A stretch of 64,000 nt of DNA, taken from positions 1-64,000 of the forward strand of contig CANJLH010000002.1 in assembly GCA_947475415.1 (NCBI GenBank). Direction: 5' to 3'. The position numbers and the translations under genes were made by a program. Within the stretch, counting starts at the first letter, position 1. Every line of letters begins with the position of its first letter. Below, one piece after another: positions 47,901-56,497 of the stretch. Source of the stretch: Caulobacteraceae bacterium (GTDB lineage: Bacteria > Pseudomonadota > Alphaproteobacteria > Caulobacterales > Caulobacteraceae). The notes below the pieces were generated by a model, which did no database searches, was not told where the DNA came from, and saw nothing but the letters and a program-made list of their open reading frames with translations.

Positions 47901-48326
47901 ATGAGCGCGGACGCAAAAGCATCACCCGACGTCAACGGGGCCGAATTCGACCCCGGCGGGCCTCTGGATCCCGCCCAGGCGCTGATTCCAGCGGTGATCC
48001 GGGTCAATGAACAGCGTGTCGTCCGGGGGTTCTGGCCGAAAATGCGGCGGGTGGCGGCGCGAATTCCGTTTGCTGCAGACCTGTTGGCGGTCTGGTTCTG
48101 CGCCCGTGACCCTGAAACTCCGGCGCGGGCCAAGGGGATGATGTTCGCCGCGCTGGCCTATTTCGTCCTGCCCGTGGACGTGATCCCGGACATTCTGGTC
48201 GGCGTTGGCTTCACCGACGATGCGGCGGTGCTGGCCGCCTTGATCACCCTTGTCGGCCGGCATCTGAAGGCCCGGCACAGGACCGAGGCCCGCGCGGTGC
48301 TTGAACGCATGTCAACCGAAGATTGA
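47901..48326 (+). CDS. YkvA-family (DUF1232) protein
   Basis: This protein of about 141 residues carries the DUF1232 hallmark FAALAYFVLPVDVIPDILVGVGFTDDAAVLAALI in two short helices near the C-terminal third. Family members are small membrane-linked proteins of unknown role. The ATG at 47901 is favoured over 47868 and 47835 because the conserved body starts later and the earliest start overlaps the divergent SDR start. It lies between two SDR genes on the other strand. Confidence 0.82.
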   Translation: MSADAKASPDVNGAEFDPGGPLDPAQALIPAVIRVNEQRVVRGFWPKMRRVAARIPFAADLLAVWFCARDPETPARAKGMMFAALAYFVLPVDVIPDILVGVGFTDDAAVLAALITLVGRHLKARHRTEARAVLERMSTED

Positions 48327-48333
48327 AAGCCGG

Positions 48334-49179
48334 TCAGGACGACGACGGCTGCGGCGCCAGGACGGCGAGCGGCGAGGGCGTCGAACGGTCCCAGGCGTGG
48401 GCCGGTCCCACCGTCGCGCCGCCATCGACCACAATATGGGTTCCTGTGACGAAACTCGAAGCGTCCGAGGCCAAATACAGCGCCGCCTCGGCGATGTCGC
48501 GGGGCAGACCTGCTCTGGCGATGGGCTGCAGCTTCGGAGCGACGGCGATGGTGTGAGCCACCATCTTGTCGGCCTCCTCCGGGACCAGACCCATGGATGC
48601 GCCCATGATCGAGGTGGCGATGATGCCCGGGCAAATGGCGTTGACGCGGATTTGATGGCGGGCGAGCTGGGAGGCGGCGACCTTGCTCATGTGCAAGACC
48701 GCCGCCTTGGCCGACGAATAGGCCAGCGGCCCCCAGCCGGCCTCCAGGGCGGCGACTGAGGCGGTGTTGATGATCGAGCCGCCGCCCCGGGTCCGCATCC
48801 ATGGAATTGCGTGCTTCATGCCCAGCATGGGTCCCCGGACCAGCACAGCGAACATGGTGTCCCAGGTCTCGGCGTCGATGGAGGTCAGGTTCCCCATGTT
48901 GTCGGCGTAGCCAGCGTTGTTGAACAGGATGTCCAGCCCCCCGAACCCGTCGCCGGCGGCGGCGATCGCAGCAGCGACATGCGCCTCGTCGGTGATGTCG
49001 CAGCGCACATATCGAACCTGGCCTGGAAACCGCTGCTCCAGCGCAGCGCCCTTGGCGTCCTGGATGTCCGCGCAAACCACCTGCGCGCCTTCGGCGACGA
49101 ACAGCTCAAGACTTCCAAGCCCGATGCCGGAGCAGGCTCCGGTGATCAGGGCGACCTTGCCTTCCAGACGTTGCGTCAT
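48334..49179 (-). CDS. Short-chain dehydrogenase/reductase
   Basis: A 281-residue classical [29 protein letters not shown] and active site [23 protein letters not shown]. Asp after beta-2 (CADIQD) fits NAD use. The tail after [14 protein letters not shown] is about 20 residues longer than usual. The substrate is unknown. It converges on the YkvA-family gene with seven bases between them and is divergent from rlmN. Confidence 0.88.
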   Translation of the reverse strand: MTQRLEGKVALITGACSGIGLGSLELFVAEGAQVVCADIQDAKGAALEQRFPGQVRYVRCDITDEAHVAAAIAAAGDGFGGLDILFNNAGYADNMGNLTSIDAETWDTMFAVLVRGPMLGMKHAIPWMRTRGGGSIINTASVAALEAGWGPLAYSSAKAAVLHMSKVAASQLARHQIRVNAICPGIIATSIMGASMGLVPEEADKMVAHTIAVAPKLQPIARAGLPRDIAEAALYLASDASSFVTGTHIVVDGGATVGPAHAWDRSTPSPLAVLAPQPSSS

Positions 49180-49290
49180 GCGACTTCTCCCTGCGGCCCG
49201 GTTCCGTCGACATTATGCTCAGGCGCGGCGATTTGGCGACCCGGCCGCTTGCGACTATATGAAGGCTTCCCTCAAGCCGATGGATCCGAA

Positions 49291-50451
49291 TTGGGCGTCA
49301 CCCTCGACCTTACGCGCGCCGCCGTTCGGGCGAAGCCGCCGAACCTGTCCGGCCTGACCCGCAAGGCCCTGGCCGAAGCGCTGGTCACGGCCGAGGTCGT
49401 TCGGCCGGACAAGGCGCGGATGCGCGCCGGCCAGCTGTGGCGCTGGATCCATCACTACGGCGTCACCGACTTCGAGCGGATGACCGACGTGGCCAAGGAG
49501 ACACGGGCGGCGCTGGCGGAACATTTCACCCTCGCCCGCCCGGAGATTGTGGAGCGTCAGGTCAGCCGGGACGGGACCCGCAAATGGCTGATCCGGATGG
49601 GCGCCGGCATCGAGGTCGAGACCGTCTATATTCCCGATGTGGGCCGGGCCGGCGCGCTCTGCGTTTCCAGCCAGGTGGGCTGCACCCTGAACTGCACCTT
49701 CTGCCACACCGGCACCCAGGCCCTGGTGCGGAACCTGACCGCCGCCGAGATCGTCGCCCAGGTTCAAATCGCCCGCGACGACCTGGAGGAATGGCCCTCG
49801 CCCAAGGCCGACCGGCGGCTTTCCAACATTGTGTTCATGGGCATGGGCGAGCCGCTGTACAATCTGGATGCGGTGGCCGACGCCATCGACGTCATCGCCG
49901 ACAATGAAGGCATCGCCATCTCGCGGCGGCGGATCACGGTTTCAACCTCCGGCGTGGTTCCCGAGTTGCAGGCGTTGGGCGAGCGCACCCAGGCGATGCT
50001 GGCGATCTCCCTGCATGCCACCAACGACCCCCTGCGCGATGTGCTGGCGCCCCTCAATCGAAAATATCCCATCGCCGAGCTTATGGCCGGCGTCCGCGCC
50101 TATCCGGGCCTGAGCAACGCCCGGCGGGTGACCTTCGAATATGTGATGCTGAAGGGCGTAAACGACAGCCCCGCCGAAGCCCGGGCCCTGGTCAACCTGC
50201 TCAAGGGGATTCCGGCCAAGATCAATCTGATCCCGTTCAATCCCTGGCCGGGCTCTGATTACGCCTGTTCCGACTGGGGGACGATCGAGGCGTTCGCGGC
50301 GATCCTCAACCGGGCTGGCTATGCGTCTCCCATCCGCACGCCCCGAGGCCGCGACATCCTGGCCGCCTGCGGCCAACTGAAATCCCAAAGCGAAAAACTG
50401 CGGGCCAGCGCGCGCCGCCTACTGGCGCCGACTGAGGATGCGACAAGCTGA
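49291..50451 (+). CDS. rlmN: 23S rRNA A2503 / tRNA A37 methyltransferase
   Basis: RlmN is a radical-SAM enzyme that makes 2-methyladenosine in 23S rRNA and some tRNAs. The 4Fe-4S motif [11 protein letters not shown] follows the conserved [23 protein letters not shown] and [13 protein letters not shown] are family blocks, and the resolving cysteine is in [13 protein letters not shown] or the C-terminal ILAACGQL. The protein is about 386 residues. The start is a problem: the first good candidate is a TTG at 49291, giving [12 protein letters not shown], like Caulobacter RlmN. No ATG in frame is close. A much longer open frame upstream runs antisense through the SDR and is not real. Confidence 0.93.
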   Translation: MGVTLDLTRAAVRAKPPNLSGLTRKALAEALVTAEVVRPDKARMRAGQLWRWIHHYGVTDFERMTDVAKETRAALAEHFTLARPEIVERQVSRDGTRKWLIRMGAGIEVETVYIPDVGRAGALCVSSQVGCTLNCTFCHTGTQALVRNLTAAEIVAQVQIARDDLEEWPSPKADRRLSNIVFMGMGEPLYNLDAVADAIDVIADNEGIAISRRRITVSTSGVVPELQALGERTQAMLAISLHATNDPLRDVLAPLNRKYPIAELMAGVRAYPGLSNARRVTFEYVMLKGVNDSPAEARALVNLLKGIPAKINLIPFNPWPGSDYACSDWGTIEAFAAILNRAGYASPIRTPRGRDILAACGQLKSQSEKLRASARRLLAPTEDATS

Positions 50452-50521
50452 GTCGTTGCCATCAGCCGCCGTCTTCGTGCTAACCAACCTCTCCAACGAC
50501 CTAGGCGAGCTCCAGATCCTG

Positions 50522-50950
50522 ATGCCCCCTGCCCTGCAATCGCCGGAGATCCAGGCTTTCGCGACCGGGTTTCCGATCACCCTGATGCACACCGGCGTGA
50601 CCATACTGATCCTGTTCATCGGGGCGGCGATCTATGTGATGCTGACGCCGCATCGGGAGATCGCTCTTATCCGCGAGGGCAACGCCGCAGCCGCCCTGTC
50701 CCTGGGCGGCGTGCTGGTGGGTCTGGCCGCACCGCTGGCGGTGTCGATGAACGCCTCAGCCTCGGTGGCGGAAATCGCCATCTGGGGGTTCTCGACGGTG
50801 GCGGTGCAGCTTTTGGTGTTCCGACTGGTGGACATGCTCCTGAGGGGCCTGCCGCAGCGAATTCGCGAAGGCGAGGTGTCGGCCGCCGCCCTGCTGGTGG
50901 GCGCCAAGCTGGCCACGGCGCTGATTCTTTCCGCCGCGGTGGCGGGCTGA
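50522..50950 (+). CDS. DUF350 membrane protein
   Basis: This protein of about 142 residues has four hydrophobic segments, including LMHTGVTILILFIGAAIYVML, LSLGGVLVGLAAPLA and ALLVGAKLATALILSAAVAG, plus a conserved HREIALIREGNAAAALSLGG loop. This is the DUF350 pattern (YjfL family). The role is not established. An earlier ATG at 50438 overlaps the rlmN stop and gives a 170-residue product; I prefer 50522, where the conserved body begins. A serine protease gene starts six bases after its stop. Confidence 0.8.
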   Translation: MPPALQSPEIQAFATGFPITLMHTGVTILILFIGAAIYVMLTPHREIALIREGNAAAALSLGGVLVGLAAPLAVSMNASASVAEIAIWGFSTVAVQLLVFRLVDMLLRGLPQRIREGEVSAAALLVGAKLATALILSAAVAG

Positions 50951-50956
50951 CCCGGG

Positions 50957-51781
50957 ATGCATTTTCCCAGGCTCCCGGATTGGCTTCTCTATGGCGCGGT
51001 GGTCGGCGCCCTGCTGGTGGTCGCCCTCGGTCGCCAGGAGCGCGCCGACGCGCCGCCGCCGCCGCCGGACGGGGGTGACGGCATGGCTCTGGGCCCCGCC
51101 TCGCCCTTCGACCCCGAAGTGGTGGTCGACGTGCCGAACAAGGTGTCCCCTGGCGCAGGCACGGCGTTTTCGGTCTCCGATGACGGGGTATGGCTGACCG
51201 CCCGTCATGTGGTGGACGGCTGCCGGACAGCCGCCATCGTCGTGGGCGACAACCGAGGGGTGGCCGCCGAGATCCGCATTGATCCGCGGGGGGAGGCGGC
51301 GATTCTCACCACCGCCGGCGGCGCACCGGCGCTGCCGCTCGGACTTACCCAGAACCTGCACCGCGGGACCCGGGCTTTCCATCCTGGCTATCCGCAGGGG
51401 CGGCCCGGCGAGGCGACCTCGCGGCTGTTGGGCCGCGAGACCCTGGTGGTTCGAGGCCGCGGCGCGCGCAGCGAGCCCGTGCTGGTCTGGGCTGAGACCG
51501 GCCGCACCGACGGCCTTCGGGGCACCTTGGGCGGCCTCTCAGGATCTCCGGCCCTGGATTCCGAGGGTCGCGTGATCGGGATCACGGTCGCCGAATCTCC
51601 GCGTCGCGGCCGCATCTACACCACGTCGCCGGAGACCACCGGGGCCGCAATCGCAAGCACCAGGGCGGGCGCGCCCGGCTTCATCGCCGGCCAGTCGATC
51701 ACCACCGAGAACTACGGCCGCGTCGCCGACGCTCTGCGCCGCGAACTTCGCGTGGCGCAAGTGGTGTGCATGGCGGTTTAG
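50957..51781 (+). CDS. Membrane-anchored trypsin-like serine protease
   Basis: A 274-residue protein with an N-terminal hydrophobic anchor (LPDWLLYGAVVGALLVVALG), a Pro-rich spacer and a trypsin-2 fold. His84 (LTARHVVDGC) and Ser195 (GLSGSPAL) fit the catalytic sites. The expected Asp of a D-x-A-hydrophobic motif reads Glu113 in DPRGEAAIL, so activity is uncertain. It would face the periplasm. No PDZ domain is present, unlike DegP. It follows the DUF350 gene in a likely two-gene operon and overlaps ampG tail to tail. Confidence 0.82.
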   Translation: MHFPRLPDWLLYGAVVGALLVVALGRQERADAPPPPPDGGDGMALGPASPFDPEVVVDVPNKVSPGAGTAFSVSDDGVWLTARHVVDGCRTAAIVVGDNRGVAAEIRIDPRGEAAILTTAGGAPALPLGLTQNLHRGTRAFHPGYPQGRPGEATSRLLGRETLVVRGRGARSEPVLVWAETGRTDGLRGTLGGLSGSPALDSEGRVIGITVAESPRRGRIYTTSPETTGAAIASTRAGAPGFIAGQSITTENYGRVADALRRELRVAQVVCMAV

Positions 51782-53133
51782 GCCGGGGTCTCAGCCTTGT
51801 GTGCGTCAGCGCCGGCCTGGATCCGGGCCAGGATTATGAAGAGGATCATCGGCGGAATCGCCAGAGCGCCGGTGGCGACGAAGGCGGTTGCATAGGCGCC
51901 GATGAGGCCGTGGACCGGCGTAAGCGACTCCACCGCCGCGCCGGAGAAGCCCTTCAGAAACTTGCCCAGCATCGCATAAGTCGATGACAGCAGTGCGTAT
52001 TGTGTCGCGGTATAACCCAGGCCGGTCAGGCTGGACATATAGGCGACCAACGCGACACCCGCGAAGGACTGCGCAAAGTTGTCCATCGCCATCACCGAAC
52101 TGAACACGGCCAGGCTGGGCGTCAGACTCAGCAGCGCGAAGGCCGCCGTCCCCAGGCCCTGGAGAATGGCCCCGAGGATCAGCGTGGGGAACATGCCCAA
52201 GCGGAGCGTACAAAAGCCCCCGGCGGCGATCCCGACAAACGCTGCGACCAGGCCGATAGAGCCTCGCACCGCCGCGATGGTGTCCTTGGTCAGACCCAGA
52301 TCGTGATAGTAGGGATTGTACATCGGCCCCATCACAAAATCCGGGAGCCGGTAGAGCGCGACGGCCGCCAGCATCAAAAAGGCGACCCACTTGTGTTTGG
52401 CGAAAAACTCCACGAACGGCCCAACCACGGCGTCGAAAAATCCCCGTGGCGTCCATAGCGGAGTCAGAGCTTGCGCAGGCGCCGTCTTGGTCCGGGTGGG
52501 CTCAATGGCGGCAAGGCTCGCCGCGACGCCGATCCCCATGGCGAGGCCGAACGCCAAATAGGAGCCCGGCCAGCCAATCCGCGCCGCCACAGCCAGGATC
52601 AATGCGTCCGTGGCCAGAAGAGCGATCCGGTATCCGAGTTGATAGGCGGAGCTCATCAGGCCCATTTCGTCGCCATCTTCCGAGGCCTCGATCCGCCAGG
52701 CGTCAACCACGATGTCCTGGGTCGCTGAGGCGAAAGCCGCGACCACCGCGAACGCAGCCACAGCGGTCAGGCCCGCCGTCGGCCCGACCGCGGCCATGCC
52801 TATCAGTCCGAGCGCGACCACCACCTGCGACAGCACCATCCAACCGCGCCGCCGACCCAGGCGGCCCAGACCAGGCGCATCGACCCGATCGACGATTGGC
52901 GCCCAGAGGAATTTAAAGAAGTAGGCCAGCCCGACCCAGGACAGGAAGCCGATCGCCTTCAGGCTGGTCCCTTCTTCGCGCAGCCAATAGCCGAGGGTAT
53001 TGCCCGTCAGCAGGAATGGCAGGCCAGATGAGACCCCCAGCGTCATCATGACCGCCACTTTCGGGCGGCGAAGCGAGCGGATGACATCTAGAGCGGTGCG
53101 ACGCTTGGCGCTCGCAGAATTGGGCTGGGCCAT
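51778..53133 (-). CDS. ampG: AmpG-type muropeptide permease
   Basis: This 451-residue MFS protein matches AmpG, which imports GlcNAc-anhydroMurNAc peptides for peptidoglycan recycling and, in many species, controls beta-lactam resistance. The start (LRRPKVAVMMTLGVSSGLPFLLTGNTLGYWL) and ATQDIVVDAWRIE are AmpG signatures. Twelve or more helices are visible. In Caulobacter an ampG gene lies next to shkA, and the same order is seen here, 37 bases after the kinase stop on the same strand. Confidence 0.92.
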   Translation of the reverse strand: MAQPNSASAKRRTALDVIRSLRRPKVAVMMTLGVSSGLPFLLTGNTLGYWLREEGTSLKAIGFLSWVGLAYFFKFLWAPIVDRVDAPGLGRLGRRRGWMVLSQVVVALGLIGMAAVGPTAGLTAVAAFAVVAAFASATQDIVVDAWRIEASEDGDEMGLMSSAYQLGYRIALLATDALILAVAARIGWPGSYLAFGLAMGIGVAASLAAIEPTRTKTAPAQALTPLWTPRGFFDAVVGPFVEFFAKHKWVAFLMLAAVALYRLPDFVMGPMYNPYYHDLGLTKDTIAAVRGSIGLVAAFVGIAAGGFCTLRLGMFPTLILGAILQGLGTAAFALLSLTPSLAVFSSVMAMDNFAQSFAGVALVAYMSSLTGLGYTATQYALLSSTYAMLGKFLKGFSGAAVESLTPVHGLIGAYATAFVATGALAIPPMILFIILARIQAGADAHKAETPA

Positions 53134-53170
53134 GGGTTCTCCCTTCTTCGGGAGCCCACGGCCCCGCGGA

Positions 53171-54679
53171 TCACCCGACCTTGGCGTGCGCCGCGGTTTC
53201 CGTCCAGCCGCCCTTGGCCCACTTGGCCAGCATGGCGCGCAGGGCGTCAGGGGCGAGGGGCTTGACCAGGAAATCGTTCATGCCGGCGGCCAGGCAGGCC
53301 TGGCGGTCTTCCTCGAAGGCGTTGGCCGTCAGCGCCACGATGGGCGTGACCGTGCCTTCCCGGCGGAGCACCTGAGAAGCCTCCACGCCGGACATCCCCG
53401 GCATGCGCATGTCCATCAGAATCAGGTCATAGCGGCCGACCTTCACCGCCGCGATAGCCTCCTCGCCGGCGCGGGCGTGGTCGACGGCGCAACCCTCCCG
53501 GGCCAGTAGGGTCCGCGCCAGCATGGCGTTGATCGGATTGTCCTCCACCAGCAGCACCCGCGCGCCAGGCGCCGCGGCGGCGGCGATGCGCTCATCTTCC
53601 ACCACCGGCGCGCGGGTTGGCTGGGTCCCGCCGGTCGCCAGCACGCGCTCGGCCAGAGAGGCGCGACGAAGAGGCTTGATCAGGTATCCGGCGAAGCCCG
53701 CATCGCGGTAGGCGCGTATGCGGCCGCGCTCTTCCGCAGCCAGGAGGACGATAGCCGGTCGATCGGTCGGCGGCCGGAGAGGGCGCCGGGGCGCCGCCAG
53801 CCGGTGGTCCAGCAGCACCACGGATCCGGGCTGCAACCGCGCCATCAGGGTTTCAGCCGTGGTGTCGATCACCGGTTGGCCGCCGCAGGCGATGATCTGC
53901 CGGCGCGCCGCTTCCCGGACGATGGGGTTCGGCGAGGCGACACCCACCTGGAGACCTTCCAGCGGTCGGGCGGAGCCCGACCCCGGCGCGGGCGCGAATT
54001 TCGCCTGGAACCAGAAGTCCGCCCCCCCGCTGCGGGCGCGCCCAACGCCTGTGGTTCCGGCCATGGCGTCGGCCAATCGCCGGGCGATCGCCAGGCCGAG
54101 GCCCACCCCGCCCAGGCTGGCGTGCGCCGGATCCGCCTGGGTGAAAGCCTCGAAGATCGATTCTCGGTGGGCCTTGGCGACGCCGGGCCCGGTATCCTCC
54201 ACGCGGAAGCGGAGCACGCCGCCGCGGAGGAGGTCAACACAGATCAGCACGCCTCCGGACTCGGTGAACTTGACGGCGTTGGCGGCGAAATTGAGCAGGA
54301 TCTGCCTAAGGCGAGCCTCGTCCGCCATGATCAGGCCCGCCCCGGCCGGCGCCGCCCAGGCGACCTCGATCCCTTTTTCATGGGCCCGGGGCGACATCAG
54401 TTCGCAAACAGACCGCAGCAGCGCTTCGACGTCCATCGGCGCCGGATGCAATTCGACGGAGCCGTCGCCCAGCTTGGCGAAGTCCAGCACGTCGTTGACC
54501 ATGGTCAGCAGGTGCTCGCCGCTCTCGCGAAGCGCCCCCACATAGGAACGCTGCTCGGCGGTGAGCCGCGTGCCTTCCAGCAGGCGGGCCATGCCGAGGA
54601 CCCCGTTCAGCGGGGTCCTCAGCTCGTGGCTCAGGGCGGCGAATTGATCGGCGGGGATGGGCTTGGCGGCGCGTCGCAT
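53171..54679 (-). CDS. shkA: ShkA-like soluble hybrid histidine kinase
   Basis: This 502-residue protein has no membrane segment. It has a HisKA domain (His18 in LSHELRTPLNG), HATPase (VEDTGPGV, GVGLGLAIARRL), a degenerate receiver (about 242-350, no acidic pair in GVASPNP) and a true receiver with Asp423 (LMDMRMPG). Caulobacter ShkA is built the same way: c-di-GMP binds its pseudo-receiver through Arg324, Tyr338, Ile340, Pro342 and Arg344. The equivalents here are Arg318, Tyr332, Ile334, Pro336 and Arg338, with identical spacing, and a linker EDER at 361-364 resembles the inhibitory DDR motif. It sits beside ampG, as in Caulobacter. In that organism it drives the ShkA-ShpA-TacA relay for stalk genes. 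Confidence 0.72.
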   Translation of the reverse strand: MRRAAKPIPADQFAALSHELRTPLNGVLGMARLLEGTRLTAEQRSYVGALRESGEHLLTMVNDVLDFAKLGDGSVELHPAPMDVEALLRSVCELMSPRAHEKGIEVAWAAPAGAGLIMADEARLRQILLNFAANAVKFTESGGVLICVDLLRGGVLRFRVEDTGPGVAKAHRESIFEAFTQADPAHASLGGVGLGLAIARRLADAMAGTTGVGRARSGGADFWFQAKFAPAPGSGSARPLEGLQVGVASPNPIVREAARRQIIACGGQPVIDTTAETLMARLQPGSVVLLDHRLAAPRRPLRPPTDRPAIVLLAAEERGRIRAYRDAGFAGYLIKPLRRASLAERVLATGGTQPTRAPVVEDERIAAAAAPGARVLLVEDNPINAMLARTLLAREGCAVDHARAGEEAIAAVKVGRYDLILMDMRMPGMSGVEASQVLRREGTVTPIVALTANAFEEDRQACLAAGMNDFLVKPLAPDALRAMLAKWAKGGWTETAAHAKVG

Positions 54680-54714
54680 GGCGCCGTCATAACCCGGCTC
54701 GGCTTAACGGGCGG

Positions 54715-55140
54715 TCAAGCCAACTCGCGGTTGCGCACCGCGTCGAGGTCGACCAGCACGTCTGCTTCGGCCGACATCTGCTGCACCAGGGCCAGCAGCG
54801 CCGCACGCGTCCGCGCCGCCTGGATGCCGGCATAGGCGTGCAGAATCTCCAGCGCGCCGGGCGTGGAAAGGGCGCTGAACACATCGTCGCTCTGCGCGCC
54901 GGCGCCTTCTTCCCCGACCAGCCAGCCCACCGTGGTGCTCAAGGCGCCCGCGGCGGCCACCAGGGTGGAGCCGGAAACGCGATTCACGCCGCGCTCGTAT
55001 TTTTGAACCTGTTGGAACGAAACCCCCAGGGCGGCGGCCAGATCACCCTGGCTCAAGTCCAGCTGGCGGCGGCGTGCGCGCATGCGCGCCCCAATCGCAA
55101 AGTCGACGGGATCGGGGCCTTCGGCGTCTTTCGGTTGCAT
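54715..55140 (-). CDS. XRE-family regulator
   Basis: This 141-residue protein has an N-terminal Cro/C1 HTH (GARMRARRRQLDLSQGDLAAALGVSFQQVQKYERGVNRVS) and a helical C-terminal part of unknown role, with a mostly acidic tail. Proteins of this layout are common in caulobacters. It is divergent from the LuxR-type gene, 89 bases apart. An inverted repeat, CGTGT-AAATA-ACACG at 55157-55171, lies 16 bases from its start and could be its operator. Confidence 0.88.
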   Translation of the reverse strand: MQPKDAEGPDPVDFAIGARMRARRRQLDLSQGDLAAALGVSFQQVQKYERGVNRVSGSTLVAAAGALSTTVGWLVGEEGAGAQSDDVFSALSTPGALEILHAYAGIQAARTRAALLALVQQMSAEADVLVDLDAVRNRELA

Positions 55141-55156
55141 TCGTCTACTCCGTTAC

Positions 55157-55171
55157 CGTGTAAATAACACG
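55157..55171. promoter_or_regulatory. Inverted repeat between XRE and LuxR genes
   Basis: CGTGT-AAATA-ACACG is a perfect 5+5-bp dyad in a short AT-rich patch of the 89-base divergent gap. It could bind the XRE protein and control both genes. That role is inferred. Confidence 0.35.
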
Positions 55172-55229
55172 AAACTAGACGGAACCGCTAGGGTCGCGTT
55201 AACTATTCGCCGTACGCGAGTATTCGGCC

Positions 55230-55973
55230 ATGGACGACACCAGCATCGAGCGCCTCACCAACCGCGAGCGGGACTGCCTGCGGCTGGTTGATCGGCACCT
55301 GTCTTCCAAGCAGATCGCCCGCGAACTCGGCATGTCGAAAACCTCGGTCGACACCTATTGCGACCGGGCGCGGCGCAAGCTTGGGGTCAACGATCGCTAT
55401 GCCGCCGCCCGCCTGTTGGCCGATGTGGATGGCGGCCGATCTGTCCTGATCGCATCAGGACATGATCCGGTCAGGACAGACAGACCCGCCGAACCCTGGA
55501 TGGATGCCTCTGCGACGAGAGGTGCTCACGATGGGCGACTGGCAGAACACACAGAACAGAATGGCGGTCGGACGCGCAGTCCGGATGCGTCAGGAAATAG
55601 TAGCCTTCGAGGCCCGGTGGCCGAACCGGGACCGCTGGGAGGAGCCGATGCCGCGCTTCTCCTGGACCCAGCTGGAGCGCCAGCTCGTCGATCTGGCGGC
55701 GACGGAAACGCAGGCGGAGATGGCCCGGCACCTGGTGTCGGCGACTCGCAAGCAGGCGCAGTTCAAGCCGCCGGAAATGGTCTTGCGCGAGATCCTTTGC
55801 TACGCCTGGGTTTTGCTGGACGAGAACTTTCGTCCAGAGCCTGGGACCCGGAACGAGGACTCCAGTTAGGCGCCGGCGGGCGATTGGTCGCGATCCTGAC
55901 CATCGCCATCGTTTCAGCCATGGCGTTCGGATCCGTCCTGGCTGGGCTGCACGCCCTTAAGGATCTCATTTAG
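55230..55973 (+). CDS. LuxR-type regulator with C-terminal membrane helix
   Basis: Residues 1-65 form a GerE-type HTH (LTNRERDCLRLVDRHLSSKQIARELGMSKTSVDTYCDRARRKLGV). The last 32 residues (216-247) form one hydrophobic helix (LVAILTIAIVSAMAFGSVLAG). HTH plus C-terminal helix is a known caulobacter layout for membrane-tethered regulators. The middle is unusual: from about residue 70 to 213 this frame has poor third-position GC, while a 112-codon ORF in another frame occupies 55531-55869. A small gene may have been inserted between the two functional parts, leaving this frame open by chance. If so, the true protein may end earlier. Confidence 0.7.
   Translation: MDDTSIERLTNRERDCLRLVDRHLSSKQIARELGMSKTSVDTYCDRARRKLGVNDRYAAARLLADVDGGRSVLIASGHDPVRTDRPAEPWMDASATRGAHDGRLAEHTEQNGGRTRSPDASGNSSLRGPVAEPGPLGGADAALLLDPAGAPARRSGGDGNAGGDGPAPGVGDSQAGAVQAAGNGLARDPLLRLGFAGRELSSRAWDPERGLQLGAGGRLVAILTIAIVSAMAFGSVLAGLHALKDLI
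55443..55461. repeat. Perfect inverted repeat upstream of the nested ORF
   Basis: GTCCTGAT-CGC-ATCAGGAC is an 8+8-bp inverted repeat, and TCAGGAC recurs at 55471-55477. The segment 55440-55530 has no clear coding bias in either frame, as if it were intergenic. It may be an operator or a hairpin for the nested gene that begins 70 bases downstream. Confidence 0.5.
55531..55869 (+). CDS. Nested small protein of unknown function
   Basis: This 112-residue protein (first residues GDWQNTQNRMAVGRAVRMRQ) is not a family I know. It is Trp- and Arg-rich, with a helix-like second half. I count G or C in the third position of about 93 of its 112 codons, while the overlapping LuxR frame has well under half to about half in the same stretch, so this frame is the one under selection. 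GAGAGGTG ending 8 bases before the ATG is a good ribosome site. It lies wholly inside the LuxR-type gene's linker. An earlier in-frame ATG at 55462 exists but lacks that site. Confidence 0.75.
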   Translation: MGDWQNTQNRMAVGRAVRMRQEIVAFEARWPNRDRWEEPMPRFSWTQLERQLVDLAATETQAEMARHLVSATRKQAQFKPPEMVLREILCYAWVLLDENFRPEPGTRNEDSS

Positions 55974-56061
55974 CACGGTTTTTAACCGCGCTTAGTCGCC
56001 ACTTCCGAAACCTTAATCCCATAACGTGTCCAGCCTGGATCTGGACGCGAAGGAGACTCAC

Positions 56062-56421
56062 ATGCTTAAGCAACGCCGTCTGATGGCCGACCAAGTCGCC
56101 ACATCGCTCTTTGAAGCCGAAGCCGCCATCGACGCAGCGCTCGGTAAGGCCGCCGCCCTGGCCGGCGTGATGCCCAGCCTACGGGCCGACGCCGGCATCT
56201 CTGCCCTGATCGGCCAGGGCGCCGTCGAATGGACCTCCAAGTCCATCCTGGCGCTCACCGAGGCGCGCCGCGCCATCGTCGAGACCCACAAGGAACTCAG
56301 CATCGCCCAGAAGCAGGTCGGGCTCGGCGCGGTCATGTATGGCGATGGCATGGAGAAGTCGATGCGCGGCGACGAACAACCCACGCTGCGCACCGTGGAG
56401 GACAAGGCGCGCGCCGCCTGA
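56062..56421 (+). CDS. Small helical protein of unknown function
   Basis: A 119-residue, mostly alpha-helical soluble protein rich in Ala, Glu and Lys (TSLFEAEAAIDAALGKAAALAGVMPSLRA, LTEARRAIVETHKELSIAQKQVGLG). I recall similar short proteins in caulobacters but no name. GAAGGAGA precedes the ATG by five bases, a strong start. The upstream gap is 88 bases from the LuxR stop and may hold a promoter. A perfect stem-loop 43 bases after its stop probably ends its transcript. Confidence 0.85.
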   Translation: MLKQRRLMADQVATSLFEAEAAIDAALGKAAALAGVMPSLRADAGISALIGQGAVEWTSKSILALTEARRAIVETHKELSIAQKQVGLGAVMYGDGMEKSMRGDEQPTLRTVEDKARAA

Positions 56422-56464
56422 CCGGCTGACACCACCTACGACTTGCGCATTGCGCGCAAAATAG

Positions 56465-56497
56465 GGACCCTCAAGGCGACTTGAGGGTCCTTTCGGT
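56465..56497 (+). terminator. Intrinsic terminator, possibly also a translational hairpin
   Basis: GGACCCTCAA and TTGAGGGTCC make a perfect 10-bp stem with loop GGCGAC, followed by TTTCGGTTT. It should end the upstream 119-codon gene. The 3' arm holds GAGGG, the only ribosome-site-like sequence for the next gene, whose start is eight bases after the stem, so the hairpin could also hide it. Confidence 0.75.

Noticed and set aside
48811-49290. N-terminal extension of rlmN
   Set aside because: The extra 160 codons are antisense to an SDR gene and unlike any RlmN.
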